In this document: positions 23,583 through 35,916 of the stretch, piece after piece
How the letters are laid out: each line of letters starts with the position of its first letter
Numbering within the stretch: the stretch's first letter is position 1
Assembly: GCA_024220505.1 (NCBI GenBank)
Contig: JAKZZE010000012.1
Location: forward strand, 1,364,001-1,428,000
Length of the DNA: 64,000 nt
From: Rhizopus arrhizus
Lineage: Eukaryota > Mucoromycota > Mucoromycetes > Mucorales > Rhizopodaceae
Direction of reading: 5' to 3'
Notes under the pieces: model-generated
What the model was told of the DNA's origin: nothing
Database searches by the model: none
Seen by the model: only the letters and a program-made list of their open reading frames with translations
Position numbers and translations under genes: made by a program

Positions 23583-25650
23583 AGTAAATGATATTTATGG
23601 TTTAAGGAAATTACAAGCTTTGAATCAAAAAAAGACGACAGTTTCTATGAAAAGAGAGGGGAAAAAGAAGAAATGACAGAAACTAAAAAGAAAAAGATAA
23701 AGTTTATAAATTGTACTAAAATCACTGACTATTTTTATACTCAAGCGGGGATCTTCAAAAAAAAAAAAAAAAAAAAATGAAACATTCTATTGAATATATT
23801 ATGCCGCATGCTACTAGGATGTGATCCAGGTTTTAAAAATCAATTTTAACTCTGGGTTTGAGCTGATATTGAAAGGTGACAATAGATATAATCATTGGCC
23901 AAATATATTTGTGTAGTTTTTGTGTACCCAACAAACGTTGACAGTAAAGCACTCAGTTTTGTCACATAAAAAAACATACAATTTTATAATCAAATGAATA
24001 GATTTGACCCAAAACAAGAACTTTATGGAACCTGTTTCATATCGAAACCCTATGAGTCTATTCTTTTTAATAGACAGCATCTTTTTAAACCTGCTTAGAA
24101 TGTTTGATCAGAAACAGTTGTTCCTTAAACAGGGTTCTTTTTTTTATTGAAATGAATTTAAAACCCATGAGACTAAAAAATAAGGTAAATGGCAGAAATG
24201 ATACCATTTCTGTCATTTTGAGTTTCTATCTTTCTTTGTAAAGAAAAAAATAAATGTGATTAATTCCTTTTAGCATAATAGCATCTATTGGAGGGAAAGC
24301 ATGGTATTTGCCCAACAAATGTACAACTTTAGAAAAGCTGATTTCCTAATTTAGTTAGTCAATGAAAATCAATCTACAAAATTTTCCAGATTAAAGAAAA
24401 GTTTATAATGAATATTATTAAATTTAGTAGATGAATTGTCTAACAGAAGCTATTTGTTTTCTTTGTGTTTATTTTATTTATTTATTTATTAACCTGATTT
24501 AGTGAACCTAAACTGTTTTACCTGAAGTTTTCAATAATAGAAAAAATCATCTTTTTCTATTCTGCTAAGATATTAAATCCCAGCTTACCCGCAAAACTTT
24601 CTTACCAATAGATTGCTTACGTGTCTGACAAAAAAAGGAATCTCAATGTTGAACAAATTTTTTTTTCGTTTGTTGTCAATGTATCCGCGGGTAATGATCA
24701 TTGTAAAAAGAGATCGTCCTTAATGGGGGAATATGTCATAACTTTTGTTTTTGGAGAATTTAACTTTACATGTCATCTTTTTTATTCCTCTCTCTCTCTC
24801 TCTCTCTTCACACATACACGCGCTTAGTATAAAATGCCAAGACTACTTTATTCTCACAACAAGGTTTCTTAATGTCTAAAGCAAATCATTTTTTTTTTTT
24901 TTTTTTTTTTTTTCAGGATTGAAACATTGAAACACGAGGGATAGGGTAAGGATTAAAAAATAATCAGGTATTATAAGGTAACAGAATTTGTGAATAGACA
25001 TAAGGAAAAGTATATAATAAATTTGGTTAGACAAAGATACTATTACATTTTAATTTATTTTGTTTGTGTCATCAAACAACAGTGGCGTGTAATTATACCA
25101 CTCTTTTTGCTTCAGCCATTTAAAAGCTGTGAAAATAAGATTTGAAAATATATGGCGGGAATCTTATAAAGTGTACATAAAATAGGCTACAATAAAAGAT
25201 AAAATCAATCCTTTTTCACGCTCAAAAAACATGATTAGATGATGACAAGAGGGGATAATCGGGAGAATTGGCTTGGGTTGTTTAAAGAACACTACGCAAA
25301 AAAAGTCTTGGGGATGAAGCGTAGAAAGTGGAGGAGAAGGGGAGTGAGGATTGGCTAGAATTCAAGTCAGCATTTGAATACAATGCTATCGTCAATTTTA
25401 ACAAAATATTTTACAATAAGAAGCGGATGTCGATATCCGGAAGAACGAATCAAATCCTTTACATAAAGCACGCTTTTCTTTGCTTTAAATTGACAAAATT
25501 GTCGTACAAAGCTTGAATAGAAAGCGCTTTCTTTTAAAAAAGAATCATTTCATCCTATAACAATACTATATGTTTGTTAAAGTATATGACATCTCTTTTT
25601 TTTTTAAAAAAAAAAGTCACTGGCTTGTATTCTATACATATTTTATGCTT

Positions 25651-25683
<33 letters not shown>

Positions 25684-27839
25684 CTAGACCAACCGAGGCT
25701 ATCTCATAAAGTTTTCCTTATCCCGTCATTGGCTGGCTAACTTTTTCCTTTCCAACAATCAATAGTGAAACAATTTAAAGATGGAAAATGCTGAATGTGA
25801 TCCATAAATTCCTATTAAAGTGTTACAATTAAATACACAGTGAGGCTTTGGTTCTTTTTTCTTTTTTTTTTTCAGTTAAATTAAAAATTAATGCTTTAGT
25901 AAAAGCAGACACATTCATTCTCCTTTATATGGCAAGCTGTGTCATCTGAGCAAGGTAGCATTTTTATCCCTTTTTTAGAAGTCATCACTCAGGGTCTATG
26001 GGGTGTGTAACATTACATCACAGGGAATAAAGATGGCTAAGAGAATCTTGATTGGTTTATGAATCTAAAAAAGAAAATTCCAGGAGACTTATAATTGACT
26101 GTGGACATGATGAGTTTTACATTGAATGTTTTACAAGTAAACTAGACTATAGAATTTCTTTCATTATATTGAAATTATATTAAAAAAAGATAAGCGGATC
26201 GATAGACAGAAACATTTGCTTACAAACCATTTCAGATTCCGGATGAATCGAATCAAAATAAAAAATAAAGAACAAAGTTGAATAAAGATCAACAACATCT
26301 TTTGAATTGATATTGTTTATAGTCATGAACTTGTATATTGGTCTTGATTACTTGTAAAATAATTTATTATCAAAAAAGTAAAAATATGAATAATGCATTG
26401 AAAGCATATTCACACACACAACTATTGAACGAACCAATTTTAATTTCCACAGCTTTATGCCATATTAAGTTTTACAATTGTTTTTTATATTCCACGTGCG
26501 AGTAAATGAAATGGAAATTATGTGTACAATTAGTTTATTGAAGCAGTCATAAATCCATACCTTACCATCTCTATTAATTCTATTTTCCTTTCTTTATTCA
26601 TACCACCTTGACTTCACAGTCCATAAATCTCTATAAAACATTCATTTCCACAAGCCCATCATGTGTTTATGTAAACTCAGTAACCAATGTCGCTATATGA
26701 AATGTGCGTAACATCGTGCAAGAGCCTTTCCTTCCTTATATGAAAATTACCTTTTATGTATTCACTTTTTTATTTTCCGATTCAATTTTTAGAAAAAAAA
26801 ATGTCTTTTTTTAGATGTAAACAGAGATTAAAACAAGTAGAAAAAAAAAATCAATCCATTTTGTTCTAAATGAAGAGAGTGACTGGATACTTGTTATGGA
26901 TAGTCAACTTTTTGTGCATCACAAAAGACAGCATAAATCTGCTGATTATTTTTTGATGTTGATTGACAAGCCACTCGGTCATTTGATGGTTTTTAGCAGG
27001 TGTCACTTATTCAGGTGGATGGTTTTGCCTCTTGTCAATAGACATCAAATTTATATTATCTATGCTCAGACATCAAATCTATTCTCAAAAATAACAAAAG
27101 TTTATATACTTTTTGCCTTTTCTTACACTATTTCTAGGAATAGATGTCGCGTTTACTTGTCGCTTTTTTGTATATATTATATTATACACTTTGTAAAAAT
27201 GCGACTTTACTTTTTGAAAATGATGTATTACTAAATTTATATAAACTGTTCACAAGTAAGACGTGGGTGATCTTATTCAGAAAACTGATTAATGACTGTA
27301 AATAGCGGCATGTCAAAAAAAAAGGGAGGAAAATCTGTAAATTCTCAATATCTTCATATAATTAAGCTTATATCATATGAAGGTATGACAAAATTAAGAG
27401 CCAATCACGATTAAATTTGTAGCTTACGATCCACTTGAACTATTTACAATTAATTGAAGATCTTACTAGTAGTTTTTTTTTTTTAACTCTCTAAAGCGAC
27501 TGAAAAGATGGGAATATTATCAATTCAGCAACAGTTACAGAAAGACTTAAAGACATTGACAGTTGGTTTTTTCGCAGCTCAAAAAAAAAGAAGAGTAAAA
27601 AGGCAGCCAAGCAAGGCTTTTCGTTACGAAAAGATAAGCTAAAAATTCTAGTACTATCTCAAGTTTACTGTAATTGTATAACGTCACTTAAAGTTTCATT
27701 TGCCTATACAAATAATTCAGTGCACAACAAAACTTAGTTTTATATAAAACTAACCCAAGCGCAGCACTATAATCTGAAAAATCTGTGTTTAAGCTTAGCC
27801 AATGACCAGAAAAGAGCAAAGCGGCTGTGTGCTCTGGTG
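23583..27839. other. Large upstream spacer of MedA
   Basis: About 4.2 kb, AT-rich. It contains T runs of 24 nt (about 24889-24914) and 29 nt (about 25651-25679), an A run of 20 nt (about 23757-23777), and a CT microsatellite at about 24788-24806. The frame at 26896-27234 (plus, 112 codons, no introns) has no recognisable motif and strong Phe/Ile/Tyr bias, so I do not call it. Probably regulatory DNA for MedA plus decayed sequence. Confidence 0.5.
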
Positions 27840-28180
27840 TTTTAGTGGTACCTTCAGACCATGCTCCCTTTTATCCTTCACATTTACCTGGAAAGTCCCT
27901 ATTCTATTCATTGCCTCAAGATGCATCACTGCCACCAATTGCCTGAAACAATACCTGATCCCTTGCCCTTTCCTTCTGAACAAACTATTCAACCAAACAC
28001 CACGATCTCTTCAGGCCGTCCTTCCTTGGCTTCTTTATGGTCCACTATCTGTACCATCCTCTATGAGTTCGACTCCATATACCATGAAAACGTTTCGCCT
28101 TCTCCATCATCTCATCCCTTTGCAAAGACTTCTCGATTGGCTCTCTACTGACTCTTTCACTTGACTCGCTGACTTTGTGT
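27840..28180 (+). repeat. LINE-like retrotransposon fragment, copy A
   Basis: The DNA is clearly related to the reverse complement of about 50110-50430: both contain LNKL..xTPR followed by LPWLLYGP/VIPWFVR and RLLDWLSTDS/RFLDWLPxTS in the translated frames. The pattern L-x-K-L-x-x-x-TPR plus a WL-ending stretch resembles the region after reverse transcriptase in Mucorales LINE ORF2 proteins. The frame is broken and no RT motif is present. Confidence 0.45.
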
Positions 28181-28226
28181 ATATAGGCGTCTTGTCCATA
28201 ATCAAGCAGAAGATTTGCAAACATTC

Positions 28227-28960
28227 CTATCCGTCATGTCTTTTAAAATGATTGATTGCATCTTTTTTCGTTTCGAGTTTTCCGCTTCCAATTTTTTTTT
28301 TTTTTTTTTTTTTTTTTTGTATCCCAACAATACTTGGCACAAGCTTAGCAGTAGATGCATTTGATAACCGAACGCTCACCTGAATTACCTCATGCATCGA
28401 GATGGCACCCAGAACAGTATGCAAAACTATTCTTGTTTGTGACACTTGGACAGTTTGGGTAGTACCTTCTTTGGACCATTTTTGTGTTCTTTCATTTTGG
28501 TGTAGGAACCAGGTTGATCGATAAGCACGCGGTTTTAAAGAAAATTCATATTCGTTTTCATCACTTCTGTTGCTCTTTGTCATCTTTTTTTTAGTGATGT
28601 CCCCACTGTTTCTTTCAAAGTAAAGTTCATGTTATTCTTTATAGAATTGTGGACAGTTGGTTTGGCGAAACAAAATCTTTGAGGTCGACTTGTGGAACTG
28701 TCCATGGCTTGCTGCGCAGTTATTGAAGAATAATTGGATAGGTAGTGTAGATGGTTATCGTTCAGCAGTTTATAACTACCATATTGCTTTGGTTTAAAGG
28801 AGCCGTCAGGATTTTCTTTGTACCTATTCGCCAATGCTGAACATTAGATACAGACATGTTGTATTTTCTTACACTCAGGGCCGCTTTTTCTTTCGGATGG
28901 TTTAAAAATATATGTGAAATGAAGCCGTATTTATCGGTTGCAGTATACACAATGTAGTTC
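28227..28960 (-). pseudogene. Dead IS630/Tc1-type transposase
   Basis: In order on the minus strand: a helix-turn-helix region (EKAALSVRKYNMSVSNVQHW, NRYKENPDGSFKPKQYGSYK), then a second helical domain (SITAQQAMDS...KPTVHNSIKNNMNFTLKE), then the start of the DDE domain, where the expected IDESGF reads IDQPGS, followed by SHTILGAIS-like LHTVLGAIS. At least three frameshifts, mutation of the DES motif and a 28 nt T run (28292-28318) inside the DDE region show it is inactive. Same family as the fragments at 47.5-47.9 kb and 51.0-51.8 kb. I did not find its terminal repeats. Confidence 0.75.
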
Positions 28961-29840
28961 TTCTTAGGGGGTTTCTTGGAAAGATCTAGTCTTGGTTTAC
29001 TGTCATTTACATTATATCGCTGGAGCCATCCAGGTCGGTAATTGCTTGAGTTTTGATCGGCTGTTGTAGATAATCATCCAGTGACATTAAGCATTTAGCA
29101 TCAACCACCATCTTATCCTATCCCATAAATTTGACGCTAGCTTCATTCTTCATACCAGCAGCGCCATCTTTAAAGTATTGTTCGCTGTTGCAATAGTTCA
29201 AAATAATCTTGAAAGAACATGCAGGTAACTTGAGATGGGCTACTGATTTGCAAACAGTGATTGTTGGACGTGATCACGATAAGCCGAATTGGACTTCTCA
29301 ACAAATTGAGTCGTTTCTCTAGTTAAGATTCAAACATGGGTCGAAACTCAAGATTTATGAATTTTATCAAAACTCACAATTATGTTTTTTAAAGATGTTG
29401 AAATGATAAAAATAGCTTATCTGGTTTAAAACTTGAAAATTCCACTGCAGAAGAAAATCAAAATAACTTTTGACACTAAGAGGAGAAACAAACAGGTATT
29501 GTTCAAAGGGGCAGAAATACATTGAAGGCTACTGAGAATGAGAAATTATTTGTGATGGAATATGAAAGGTGAGTATTTTTGTTTCAAGTGTTTTATCTGC
29601 TAGTGTTTAGATGTGTTCAAATACAGCAGTGAATAAATCATGAGAGGCTTGCAATCATTAGATGGTCACTGTGAATTCAAAAGGTAATCAGGAACCGACA
29701 ATTCTTTAGCGGCTACTTTTATATATCAAAAAAGTTTATCAATTTTCTTATTCTGATACAGCAGCTTCCTGTTTGCTACTAGGAAAATCTATCAACAAAT
29801 AACTCAAAAAGCATTATATACTAATCACATTTGCTTACTG

Positions 29841-29872
<32 letters not shown>

Positions 29873-31200
29873 CTTCCAAAGAAGGCTATGATCTTACCTG
29901 AGTCACTGCACAATCTCACCTAACAACAACAAAAAAAACTAAAGAGACGATAAAAAAAGGGCAGTTAACAAGGGGTTCTTTAGTTTCACAAAAACTAAGA
30001 AAAGAATTATCTGTACTTGTAACCTTTTTCAAATCCACTAAGGCTTACTCTTATTGTAACCATTTGCCTACTCTATGAAATAAAGTCTAGTCATGCCATT
30101 AAACAGAAAACGCAATGGTATTAAAACACAAGTTCCAAAAGACTTGAAAGTCCCCTTTTTGAATCCTTTTGTAAAGATTGCAGAACTCCTAAAGTAAGCC
30201 ACGGGAGGGAAAAAGCATATCTTTCAATGCAAAATTTCCATGTTCTCCCTTGTCCTCTCCCACCATATTTTATTAATGATGTAACTACTTTTAGTATTTC
30301 CTGTAAATCTGTGTATCGCTTTTGACAGAGATTTCAACACTTTTGTGGCGCAAGTGGATGATCGCGCATAAACATTTTATCCATTTGTAAAAGTGGGTTC
30401 ATTCTTTTGGCTTAAAAATCAGGCAAAATGAACTAGGCAGCTAAGCAGATTTTATCCAGATTGTACATAAAAAAAACCCGCGAAAACAAAGGATTGCGTC
30501 ATTGACAAAGCGTTGGTATTCAAGAGAGACAGTGCGAATAATGGATAGTGCACATATCCTCAAATGTATTAAAACAATAAAATTGAAAGCATGTCTCAGA
30601 CGTATTTGTCCTCCAATTAAATTTTGTAAAAGCGTGATTTCATTATACTTCCATCGCAGCTAACCTCAGGCTTTAAACATCTCATGACACAGACTATAGT
30701 GATGAAATGTATACAAGAAGACCTAGTGAGGCTCATCTAAATCATGTCCAGTCTTTCTAAGCAGTAATTTTTCTTTTTTGCCTTTCTGTTCATAGGAAAT
30801 CATTATCAAAAGAGTGTCATGAGGCCTAAAGGGTATTTCAAGCCCTTAATATTCATAATGACACGACTCGCTCTAAGGAGAGTAAGACAAATAGGTTGGG
30901 AAACTTTTTGACTGAGGTTGATTAATAATTGACCAAAGGCTGTCTTTGGTCAACAGACACTCATTAAAAGATGAAACACTTTAAACCTGTTTGTTTACAT
31001 AAAGAAATTATTTTATCTTTATTGGATGTTAAATGCACGACGAGATGACAAAAAACGTCCTTATATATTTACATGGCAATCATCACTTCCACAAGTGGCG
31101 TGAAAAGTAGCTGTTTTTAATAGGAAGATGAGCAATCGTGCTGTGGATGTATGTTATGTATATGTGTTTGTGTATATATATAGACAGTGCGAATGAAGGA
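28961..31200. other. Gene-poor spacer
   Basis: About 2.2 kb of AT-rich DNA, including a 30 nt T run at about 29840-29869. Its left end may still be transposon sequence. No other feature seen. Confidence 0.5.
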
Positions 31201-31536
31201 TTAAACTGCACAGCGTGGGGTCAGACTTAATCTAACAGTCCTTTGAGGTTGATAAAATATCAATGTTTCTAATTCTTTTGCTTTTGGTGATGAAATACAC
31301 TCAGTTTCCATGCTGTAATCCACTGAGCTGAAAGAAGAGGTGGATGAACCTCGGCGTCTCCAAAAGAAGGATGATAAAGAATGGCCCGACGTGTAACGAT
31401 GCATTCTAGGATTTTCTTCAAAGCTTGCTCTACTTTGTTCAATACTAGATGTCCTGCGTGCTTGACTATACGTTGCTGTTGTGTTTAAGAATAATTTTTC
31501 ATCTTCACTTAAGTATGGAATATGGTATTCAGTCAT
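31201..31536 (-). CDS. Hypothetical 111-residue basic/serine-rich protein
   Basis: A single uninterrupted frame from MTEYHIPYLSEDEKLFL to LSLTPRCAV. It has a Ser-rich centre with a Trp-Arg-Arg-Arg patch (SSFFWRRRGSSTSSFSS) that looks like phosphorylation or basic-directed kinase sites, no signal peptide and no membrane span. The composition is far more protein-like than surrounding frames, and a poly-A/T promoter-like region sits upstream. I do not recognise a family. Confidence 0.5.
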   Translation of the reverse strand: MTEYHIPYLSEDEKLFLNTTATYSQARRTSSIEQSRASFEENPRMHRYTSGHSLSSFFWRRRGSSTSSFSSVDYSMETECISSPKAKELETLIFYQPQRTVRLSLTPRCAV

Positions 31537-32389
31537 TTATATAAAAAGCCTTGTAAAACGTAAAAAAAAGAAAGTGAAGTTTGAAGGAAAAAAAGAAAAG
31601 GGAAAATCTTTTATGTTTATAAAAAAAAAGCGCATTTAGGCGCGTGGATGAATTTAAAGTTAAAGTTAAGGAATCCAAAATAAACCGTATATTTGGAGAA
31701 ATAGAAGGTCACTCAAAAAAACCTGTAAGTCGTAATGAACACTTGATAAAAAAAAAAGTAGACATTCCTGCTTCTCCTATGATGTCCAGTGTTCCCTCTC
31801 CTTTAAAGTACTAAAGCTCCCTTCTTGATAGTAATGCTGCACTCCTTTGTAAATCTCCCTTTTGAATCAAGAGAGTCTACTTTTGTTGCTTTGTGAAATA
31901 GGTTTTTTTTCTTTTCATCTGCTGCAGTATGTATTGTTGTTTGTCCTCAAAGGGTACATTTTGCTATATTAAATTGAAATAGAAATTATTAAATTATGAA
32001 ACAAATAACAAGAATTTATTATGAAAATCACAACAAATACACCAAGAGTTTAATAAGCTATATCCACCTTACTCTCTCCTGTTATTACATAAACTAAAGA
32101 CATAGACCCTTTTCCCCAGTTTATATTGAAGGGTGGTATAATTTATCACTAACCAATCAGCTCATTTTTATAAGGAACATTTTCTCTTCTTGACTACTGC
32201 CACTCTCTTCTTTACGTCTAGAAAGATAATGATCAAACAAGTGCCAACGTTTGATTCCCACCCCCTCTCTTTCTCTCTTCTTTTTTCATGTAAATCTAGA
32301 AATCAGGCTGTTTCTTGTTAATCTGGATTATGTTTTGTATAATTTTTTAATTTATGTCCCAAATTTATAAACACGAAAATATGCACAAC
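31537..32389. other. Spacer
   Basis: About 850 bp. A CCAAT box (AACCAATCAGC) at about 32152-32162 lies some 600 bp upstream of the minus-strand gene ending at 31201. No coding sequence recognised. Confidence 0.5.
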
Positions 32390-32906
32390 TTAGTAGCGTT
32401 TGCATTGACAGTTTAAATGACAATATGTACCAGCACCTACCATATGAATCAGTTATTTCCTTTATAAAAAGCATATATGTATATGTATTCATACCAAACT
32501 TGAATAAGCAATCTGAGTTTTTTCGACTAAAAAAAAAAAAAGGACGTAAATTACAAATGATCCCTTTTACAACCAAGGCTTACCAGTAGCATTGACTCCT
32601 ATCTTCACTTGCACCTTTATAAGCTATACCCACAGCAACTAGTATCGCCAGGCTGACGATAATAGAACAAAAAGCAAGAGAATAATACCTCCTTCGTATC
32701 CCAAGTTGTTTGTTTTCTAAAGGCATATAAAACTGATAAATCCTTTGTCCTATAGCTGGCTTCACCTCCTTCAATTCTGGGTTTGATGGTTGCTGAGGAG
32801 GAGCATATTCTGGGGGAGCAAATGATGGTATATAATAAGGTTGAATACATGCTTTACCACTCTGTTGATAAGCTGGAGGAGGAGGAATACTCAATTCATT
32901 TTCCAT
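32390..32906 (-). CDS. Single-span membrane protein with PPxY motifs and six-cysteine tail
   Basis: I infer three exons (32584-32906, 32495-32526, 32390-32436; introns of 57 and 58 nt with good GT-AG ends), giving 133 residues. The N-terminal part is Pro-rich and carries two PPxY motifs, PPAY (10-13) and PPEY (31-34), the ligand of WW domains in Rsp5/Nedd4 ubiquitin ligases. A basic RRR precedes one hydrophobic span (about 77-96), so the N-terminus should face the cytosol. The 37-residue outside tail holds six cysteines in a CxC-x5-C-x9-C-x3-C-x-C pattern. Without the introns the frame stops right after the first two exposed residues (QCYW), and the cysteine array appears only after splicing. 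The family is unknown to me; an Rsp5-adaptor or receptor-like role is speculation. Confidence 0.6.
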
Positions 32907-35122
32907 TCTTAATTATTGCAATATACTGCTTGTATGATGTTAGTAAAAAAAGATTGTAAAATCAAACAAATTTAGGAATTAAATAGTATATTTTATTCGA
33001 GAAAAAAAAAAGCCAAAAATATTTATAATCAACAAACATGGAAAATAAATCAAAAATAAATAAGGATTACATAGTTTCTTTTCATGCTTGACCATATACG
33101 ATTTGTGATTATAATTTAAATTACACTTTACTCGAAAAGAACAAAGAGTTGTTATGTCATATCTTTGTAAAGAAAAAAAAAAGCTTTGTCAAATATCTTT
33201 TAGTATTCTTTTAAACCCTCACGACGATTTTTCAGATGACATAAATGGAAACCATAGGGGTCTTTGTCGCTTGTCTATACTCAAATTATTCAATTATTCT
33301 GTGCATAATGAATTACAAGGACTGAGTGGTTTTTTGAACGAAAGTTGCTTTAAAACAGAGCTTTTGTATCTTTTAAAGAAAAATAAGTAAACAATAAAGT
33401 ACCGATGTATAAAAATATTTTTTATGATCTATTGCATTTACTGTTATTAGTTTAGTGATAGCATTGGATCCATCCAACAATAAATGAGTACCGTATGCAT
33501 AAAAAGAATTACTTGTACAAGATGGATTTTGAGCTTGACTTGATATTTTCCTTCAAACATAATATTATACAATCATCTTTCGTATATCGTCAAAATGAAA
33601 CTATCTTTCCATACATTGAGTTTATTCTATTCTTTTAAGAAATATGAATGCTCGGATCAAAATAAAGCTGTAGTCAACACAGAACGCACGAATATCGCCT
33701 TAAATTCCTGCAGTTCACACGAAATGCATCTTATATGTCCTGACCAAACGAAATTAAAAAGCTATGTTAATGAAAGGATACAGCTACTCAATAGATAAAT
33801 AAAAAATGTGTAATTAGAAAAGAACGATTGTAAAATACACTGAAATGGTCTGTTAGTTGATCAAGGCTGTAGAAATGATTCATTAGTTGCCAGAAAATTA
33901 AAATATCAACACTAGTGAAGCAGATCACACCAAGTATATATAAAAAAAAAGCAAGCCAAAGCATCAATTTCTCAGCGACAGATGGAATACAAAAGTCCTT
34001 GATTCTTCTATTGATACTTGGGCATATAGTAGTAGTCTGCTTGATCAAAAGTCATGCTATCAGTGTGACTTTAATAACATGGTTGGTTTTCTAACTATAT
34101 CATGTAAGGTTGATGTTGATATTGAATAATGCTATTCCCAGCACGATTTTGTCTATTTTTGAGCTCAAAGGCCTAGAAGAAAGTGTTGAGTGTGAGGACA
34201 TGTGCCATACTAAAGTGTGCAAATAGTTCTAATAGGAATATTGAAAATGACAGAGTTAAGGAGGAAAGGAATAAAATAAGTGCATTTTGTAAACGTTTAT
34301 TGGAATTACACTTATTTTATTCATAAATCATATAGAGATGATTTGTCACAACAAGACTTTGTTATGGGTACAGAGGAAGGCTGTAGTAGAAATAAGGCTT
34401 CAAACAGGACTGTCAAAGTCTTTTTTTTTTTTTTTTTTTTTTTTTCTTGGGGCAAAAATAATTTTCTTTAATCATCAATCATGAAGAATATATACACTGA
34501 TAGACTATTCATTGAAAATAAAAGAGTAAATGAACAACTTATCACCGAGAAATAGGTTTATATAATTGAAGGGAAAACTGAATGAAAAGTATTAGAAAGT
34601 TCAACAATTAATTATGACTGTCAATTTCAAAGGTAACGAGTTCAAAAAATTTTTCTCGAGAAAAAAAGAATAAATAGGACCAAATCTGTCATATCTTTCT
34701 TTTTATTTTTCTTTATATTTTATCATTGCTATTGAAGAAGAAAATTAATTGGTAAGTTATTGTTTTTATTTGGAGATGTGAAAGATGGCTTTCTTTTTGT
34801 TATGAAGGATGACACAGGCATTTGACTTTAGCGTTGCAATGACGAAAAAACCCTAGCTACCTAAATTTACTTGCTGACATGACAAAAAAAACACATCTTG
34901 TATAATATTTGTGATCTGATTATTAATATTCATCTTCTCTTAGGTATTTTTGTTTATAAAGTTTATTTTTATTAAATAAAAAAACTATTTTTTTTTCTCT
35001 TCACTACTTTAAGCTGTCTTCAAATGAATAATGTGTGTTGAATTATCGCAAAGTATTGCAGATTTTGATCGAAACGAAAGCAGATGTAAATTTTTTTTTG
35101 TATTGCCAAAATTTAGCAGGTT
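32907..35122. other. Spacer
   Basis: About 2.2 kb with a 24 nt T run at about 34421-34445. The frames at 33154-33390 (plus) and 33595-33798 (plus) are uninterrupted but match nothing and have no splice context that extends them. Not called as genes. Confidence 0.45.
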
Positions 35123-35214
35123 TACACTTTTTAGTCGCATTTTATAAATTTTATAATACAATTTATATGTAATTGCGACAGGTCATGGCGACTTTAATTT
35201 CTGGAAATAGTGTA
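35123..35214. mobile_element. MITE, copy 2
   Basis: An 88 bp relative of the copy at 1930-2031, flanked by TA at both ends. The inner core and right end are nearly the same, but the left inverted repeat has lost about 11 bp (CACTTTTTAGTCGC instead of the full end). The right TIR ends GGAAATAGTG before TA. The single-ended decay suggests it is no longer mobilisable. Confidence 0.75.
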
Positions 35215-35226
35215 CTTGAATGCACA

Positions 35227-35916
35227 CCCTTGATCCCAAAAGGGTTTTTTAGTCACCGCTATCCTTCCTTTATGAACTGCCTCGGGCGGAAAAGATGTAA
35301 TATTACAATCGTACGCCTATTAGAGGTTTAATTATTTATAAGTAAAAATCTGTTTAATTGTACTTGAATGCACAGCGGGTCTGAAATGAGTATTCGAGGT
35401 TATACTAATTACATAAATATTAGTTTTTACTGGAAGTTTGCGAGCCGAGCTTTATCGGATGTCTTTAAATACCCTCGCTTTTGAACAGCTACAGAAAAAC
35501 TAGAATAGATTTTTGGAATATGTATTAATTTTACTGTTATTCAACATTTCAGGATTATTCTTGTATTATTCAAGAGAAAGAAAGCTTGTTTGATAATGTG
35601 GATACAATGTCGTTATAAGCTTCTTGTGATTCCAGACTGTTATTATCAGTTAAATCAATTGCTATTTTTTCTTCAGTGAGGTTATTGGAAAACTAACTTT
35701 TCTAGCAGTGTAAGAGATTTATTTACTCCTGAAACAAAAGTATGTTTGTATGATCCAACTTGATCAGGGCATGAATAACCAGAAAGATAATTATTCTAAC
35801 AAGTATGATTGAGAGTTGAGTCAGAAAAGGATTCAGATCTAAAAGACTCTTTTAAAGGAGTACTCTGATAATACACTGTTGATAGGCATGGTGTGTAAAA
35901 TCTTTGTTGAAAAGAG
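35227..35916. other. Spacer beside MITE copy 2
   Basis: The 15-mer GTACTTGAATGCACA occurs at 35212-35226 and again at 35360-35374. No coding sequence recognised. Confidence 0.5.

Noticed and set aside
26896..27234. 112-codon plus-strand frame
   Set aside because: Strong AT bias, no motif and no splice or promoter context; likely chance.
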